64,000 nucleotides of DNA from positions 3,124,312 through 3,188,311 of the forward strand of contig LSYV01000005.1 of the NCBI GenBank assembly GCA_001584585.1. Reading direction: 5' to 3'. This document shows, piece after piece, positions 60,101-64,000 of this stretch. This DNA is from Gonium pectorale (Eukaryota; Chlorophyta; Chlorophyceae; Chlamydomonadales; Volvocaceae). Numbering within the stretch: the stretch's first letter is position 1; every line of letters begins with the position of its first letter. A model generated the notes under the pieces. That model was not told where the DNA came from. It ran no database searches and worked only from the letters and a program-made list of their open reading frames with translations. Made by a program: the position numbers and the translations under genes.

Positions 60101-61288
60101 CGTAGTGAATGGGCCAGACGCCGTGAGGCCAGGGCGGTGAGATGTGTTTGTAAAAGCATGCCCCCGCCGTCCGCGAGTCCCGGACAGCCCGACAGAAGGC
60201 AACAGCCGCGCAAGGCAGAATGTTTCGGGGTAGCGATGTTCATCATCAAAATATTGTTAAACTTATGATGTGAGGCCGGCTTTGGGTAAGCGTCCCGCGG
60301 GTGGAGCGTGTCGGTTACGTTGAGGCCGGTCCAGCCGGATGAAGCAGCGCTCCAGGCCTACCGTGCTCATATCTTATGCAGAGTTGTGTAGTGGGCTTTT
60401 TCCTATTGCGAGCCTGGGGGAACCGGGCATGAACGGCACAATCGTGCTGACGCGGCCCCTCACCAAGGGCCAACCCTGAGGAAAGCCTCTGATTAAAACA
60501 ATTCTCGGCAGCAGACTATTTCCAATCCCCTGCGAGTGCAGTTTGTAACGAAGTTACATTGCTCGCCGGCCGTTCGCCTCGGCTGCCGGCTAGGTCCTGC
60601 TGACTAGCAAACGGTTCACAAGGTACGAGTCCGATGCGCTCTGTGGGGCAGATTCTTGCCTTGTTGGCTCTGCGTTCTGGCGCCTCAAGCGTGGGCGCGT
60701 CCTCCGGAATTGCAGGCCTTGATCGACAGAGATGAAAACTGGGCGGCAGCGTCAAGGCCAGCAGGGAGCCAGAGCGCTAGGGTCCCGCCCCGCAGTCGCC
60801 CTCGTTGCGAGCAAGTATGGCGTGCGTGCACAGCAGAGCGGTGCTACGGCTTCGGCGCAGCCACAGGCTGCGCAAGCAGAGTTCAGTGGGCGCACGCAAC
60901 CTTTTGCCGCTGCGGCATGCGCTTTCGGGTCGAGGCCCAGCTCGCCCACCTGGCGATGCATAACGCACCGGGGGAAAGCTGTGATCGCCAATTCGACGGA
61001 CTACACAGCCTCGGCGAGCGATGAAGGCGTTCTGCGCCTCCCGGGCCGCACTGAGCTGGAACCCCAAATGGTGGGTTTTGTTACCTTGCACCCACACACG
61101 CGTGGGGACCCCACCCGTGTTACTCTCTCTAGCCGCGTCTGCAAACTAGCATAGCGCTTGGTGGAGGGACATGTGCCGCCGCACGTAGCTTTCACAGCTC
61201 CACTTCCCGTGTCCTAGCCTTCCCGTCGTACCCAAATCCACCTTCACAACCCCGCTGTCCGTCTGCCACTCCGCGGCTTCTCTCATAG
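57192..61288. other. 4-kb region without a supported gene; degenerate repeats
   Basis: No family resemblance or coherent spliced frame is seen. The reverse complement of about 58700-58745 resembles 59750-59795 (both contain gaaggcag, ctctacgg). A 34-bp-spaced imperfect repeat of ctagaccacctccgt lies at 59433-59485. Decayed mobile DNA is possible. The 5' exon(s) of the kinase gene starting at 61289 must lie in the last part of this region, but I could not identify them. Confidence 0.4.
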
Positions 61289-64000
61289 GTCACGAACGTC
61301 TTCAGCTACGCTCGGAACCTGACGGCAAGTCGTATATGGGTCATCTGGGTTGTGCCTCGCTTGCCTGGCGTAGCCGTTACGGAGAGGGGTTGCACGGTAT
61401 TTGCGACGTGCGTAAAGCAGTGCTTCCGCGGGGTGTTTGCCAGCCTCTATCGGAGGCGCGGTTTGGGTACGCAATGGACCTTGACGTAATGCTCTTGCAT
61501 ACGTTGCGCTTGTATACACGACGGCTGTAGGACACCAGTACATGGGGCTTGCTTTGCGCCTCCCACTTGCAGGAGAAGTACCATTTAGGCCGTGTGATTG
61601 GCGCCGGCAGCTTTGGCGTCGTGCGCGAATGCGTTGAGAAGGCGACCGGCCGCGTGAATGCGGTTAAGACGATTCCGAAAGTCCCAAAGCGCGGCTTGCC
61701 CACGCCCCGGTACCTGTTGAAGCTGCGGACAGAGGTGCGGGTCACTTGGGGTGATGGGTGTTATTTGATGCGAGCAGGGCGTGCTTCCGTGTCGCAGATC
61801 TGGGTCTGTTTGCAGCAGGCAGCTTCGGCTGCAGCGTTGCGAACACGGGTGTATAGAGGCGGTAATATAGTGTAGAGGGGGCGAGGGGCGTGGCCTTTAG
61901 GTGTGAAGGTACTGGTGGCGTATGTCGCCGTTGTCTTGCTCTTCCGACACTGGACTACGGCCACACAGGTGGAGATCATGCAGCAACTGGGGTACAGCCT
62001 GGACGCAGTCAACCTGCGGGACGTGTTTGAGGACGACGACGCCATCCACCTCGTAATGGAGCTGTGCGAGGGCGGGGCGCTGCTGGAGCGCATCGAGTCA
62101 CATAAGTGAGCCGCGTTGCATCGACTGACACGGGCGTGCTGTTGACAAGGTGTCGATGGCACACGTGACACGATAGTGCTTAATGCGGCTTGCGCTGGGG
62201 GGGGGGTGAAGGTACCGCACTACTGTGGCGAACAGCACAGCAGCAGGGGCAGGTTAAAAGTCCGGGGCTACGTTGGATTTGCAGGATGTCCACTGTCCAG
62301 TGGCCCACGGATCCATGTTGTTCAAACACGGTGGCGTGCGCATGGTGCGCGAGGTTGCGGAGCATTTGCTGAATCCTCAGCAAGTTGCAGTGTTCCGACA
62401 GAGTGCTATTGGGCTAAGCCAGCACCTGGCGCACTGTGTGGTGCAGGTATTCCGAAAAGTTCATCGCGCGCCTCACGCGCAGCATCCTCCGATTCATCAG
62501 CCAATGCCACGCAAAGGGCATCATCTATCGCGACGTGAAGCCGGACAACTTCCTGGTACGTGACTATGTTGCCTGCTACCAGTTGCTAACGTCAGCAACT
62601 GGTGGGATGGAGACGGGGAGGCATGCGGCGGGGTCCGCAGCACCCGGCAGAACTATGCTTGTCACGGTTCGGATGGGACATACCTGCCGAGCTATGGTGG
62701 CCGTTGCTTCTTTGGCGACTCGGTCTCCTGCATGCGGAGTCTTTGTCTTGCCATGCCCTTGCTCTTAGGTTGATTGCTTGTTTCGCAGTTTCTCCGCCAC
62801 GACGACGAGTCGCCCTTGAAGGCAACTGACTTTGGCCTGTCCATCCGCCACTGGCCCGATGAGCCAAAGCTCACCTCGCGCTCGGGTGCGTCTTGAAAAG
62901 CGAAAAGCCGTAAACGAACGCGGGAGATCTACGTGCCTTACGACTTGGCCCAAACAAAGCGGCTTGCTGCGTTTGCCTCCGCGTGCATGTTATCATGCGC
63001 TGGGCGTCGGGGTATGCCATTTGGGTAACGTCTGCAACCAACAACGCAATCCTGCAACAGGTACGCCTGCCTACATGGCTCCGGAGCTAGTGCTGCAGTC
63101 GTACGACGAGAAGTGCGACATCTGGTCCGTGGGCATGTTGACATACCAGGTACTACGGGTGGTATGTATGCATTCCAGACCCTGAGCCTGTGGGTCCGCG
63201 CACTACAGTAGCAGCTTTGGCAAAGATCAGACAGGATGGGCGCACGCGTGCACTAGGTCCGCTCTCCACACATTTCATCTCGCATTTGCCCATACGGATG
63301 CCTCTTTCGGTTGATGTACATATCTCAACCCGTTGGCCCCGCAGCTGCTTACCGGCCGCTTCCCGTTCTGGGAAGACGTGCGCACGCAAAGCCTGAGCGA
63401 CGTATGGAAGGCCATCCTTACGCAGGACGTCAACTGGAACGCGCCGGTGAGGGTCTGGGGGTTCTCCGCTCCGTAGCACAGTGGATAGCCCTTGTTGCTG
63501 GAGGAGCTGTACGGAAATGCACACCCCGGGCCCTTGTCACTTCAGGAACTGAAGCAGCTGTCGCCCAGCGCCATCGACCTGCTCAAGCGCCTGCTGCAGC
63601 GCGACCCCGCGCTGCGCCCCTCGGCCTTTGTGGCGCTGGAGCACCCGTGGCTCAGCGAGGAGGGCCGCGCGCGGGACCTGCCGCTGCAGGGCAGCGTGGT
63701 CCAGGTGGGGGCGGGTTCAATGAGCTTGAGGATGGGCAGCATGGCGCTGCAAGCGAGCGGGTGTGTCCCGCTCCTGTCTGATACATGTCGAGAGGCCGTA
63801 TAGGGTAGGTTGAGCAGGTTTTCTGTTGGAAGCAAGGACACCACCTGGATGTGTATCCCGTAATAACGTTGTTGACCCTGCCGCCGGGAAACCTATCTCC
63901 TGCACCCACAGCGCCTGCAGCGCTTCTCGACGTTTGGCCATTTGAAGCAGCTCGTGCTCAAGATGATCGTGGATGAGATCCAGGACGAGGGCAAGCAGGG
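61289..64000 (+). CDS. Calcium-dependent protein kinase (CDPK), both ends incomplete
   Basis: Exons: 61289-61324, 61573-61734, 61969-62105, 62447-62555, 62789-62885, 63061-63149, 63345-63446, 63546-63704, and 63912 past the window end. The kinase core is complete: glycine loop GAGSFGVV, catalytic Lys in NAVKTI, hinge LVMELCEGG, catalytic loop IIYRDVKPDNFL, TDFGLS, MAPEL, DIWSVGMLTY, and the C-lobe arginine in DPALRPSA. The pre-kinase VTNVFSYARNLT and the segment FSTFGHLKQLVLKMI after the kinase (junction/autoinhibitory helix) identify a plant/algal-type CDPK. EF-hands should follow beyond 64000. The catalytic loop has YRD in place of the usual HRD. The intron after 61324 uses a GC donor (gcaagt). 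The first exon(s), with any myristoylation site, were not found. Confidence 0.9.

Overview
The window looks like nuclear DNA of a flagellated green alga of the Chlamydomonas/Volvox group (Chlamydomonadales). It is GC-rich. Its genes have many short GT-AG introns, the proteins are rich in Ala, Gly and Pro, TGTAA-type 3' end signals follow some stops, and orthologues of algal ciliary and plant-type proteins are present. This is inferred from gene content and style; no database was searched. All coding models were spliced by hand from reading frame, intron phase and family similarity.

Layout. 1-990 holds a 160-bp tandem duplication and two long near-perfect inverted repeats. 1878-3819 (-) is a PIH1-family dynein-arm assembly factor of the DNAAF6/PIH1D3/TWI1 type. 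About 0.7 kb away, head to head, 4525-11560 (+) is a complete 19-exon IFT88 gene (782 aa). 12940-14143 (+) is a three-exon, plastid-targeted-looking protein resembling the ChuX/HutX haem-utilisation family. 15257-16840 (-) is a five-exon ubiquitin-like-fold protein. 18576-39499 (-) is a giant gene of about 52 exons and about 3,500 aa. It starts with a TPPP/p25-alpha-like region and then consists largely of a coiled-coil/proline-linker module copied many times, with a clear array of 17 alternating phase-1 exons at 22797-29558. 39500-44595 has no gene I can support, only an exon-like fragment resembling a nucleotide cyclase. 44596-51330 (-) is an 18-exon FG-GAP membrane protein orthologous to Arabidopsis NERD1 (827 aa). 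52240-54354 (-) is a three-exon nuclear-looking protein I do not recognise. 54636-56199 (-) is LYRM4/ISD11 with an unusual C-terminal extension, head to head with a small acidic/Gln-rich orphan at 56376-57014 (+). 57015-61288 is mostly unassigned. 61289 to the window end (+) is a calcium-dependent protein kinase cut by the window edge.

How the genes fit together. Two adjacent genes serve cilium construction: IFT88 carries cargo as part of IFT-B, and DNAAF6 pre-assembles dynein arms in the cytoplasm. They share one intergenic region and may be co-regulated. The giant repeat protein begins with a domain related to microtubule-binding TPPP proteins. A periodic axonemal or cytoskeletal role is an attractive but unproven idea, and it is the main candidate here for something undescribed.
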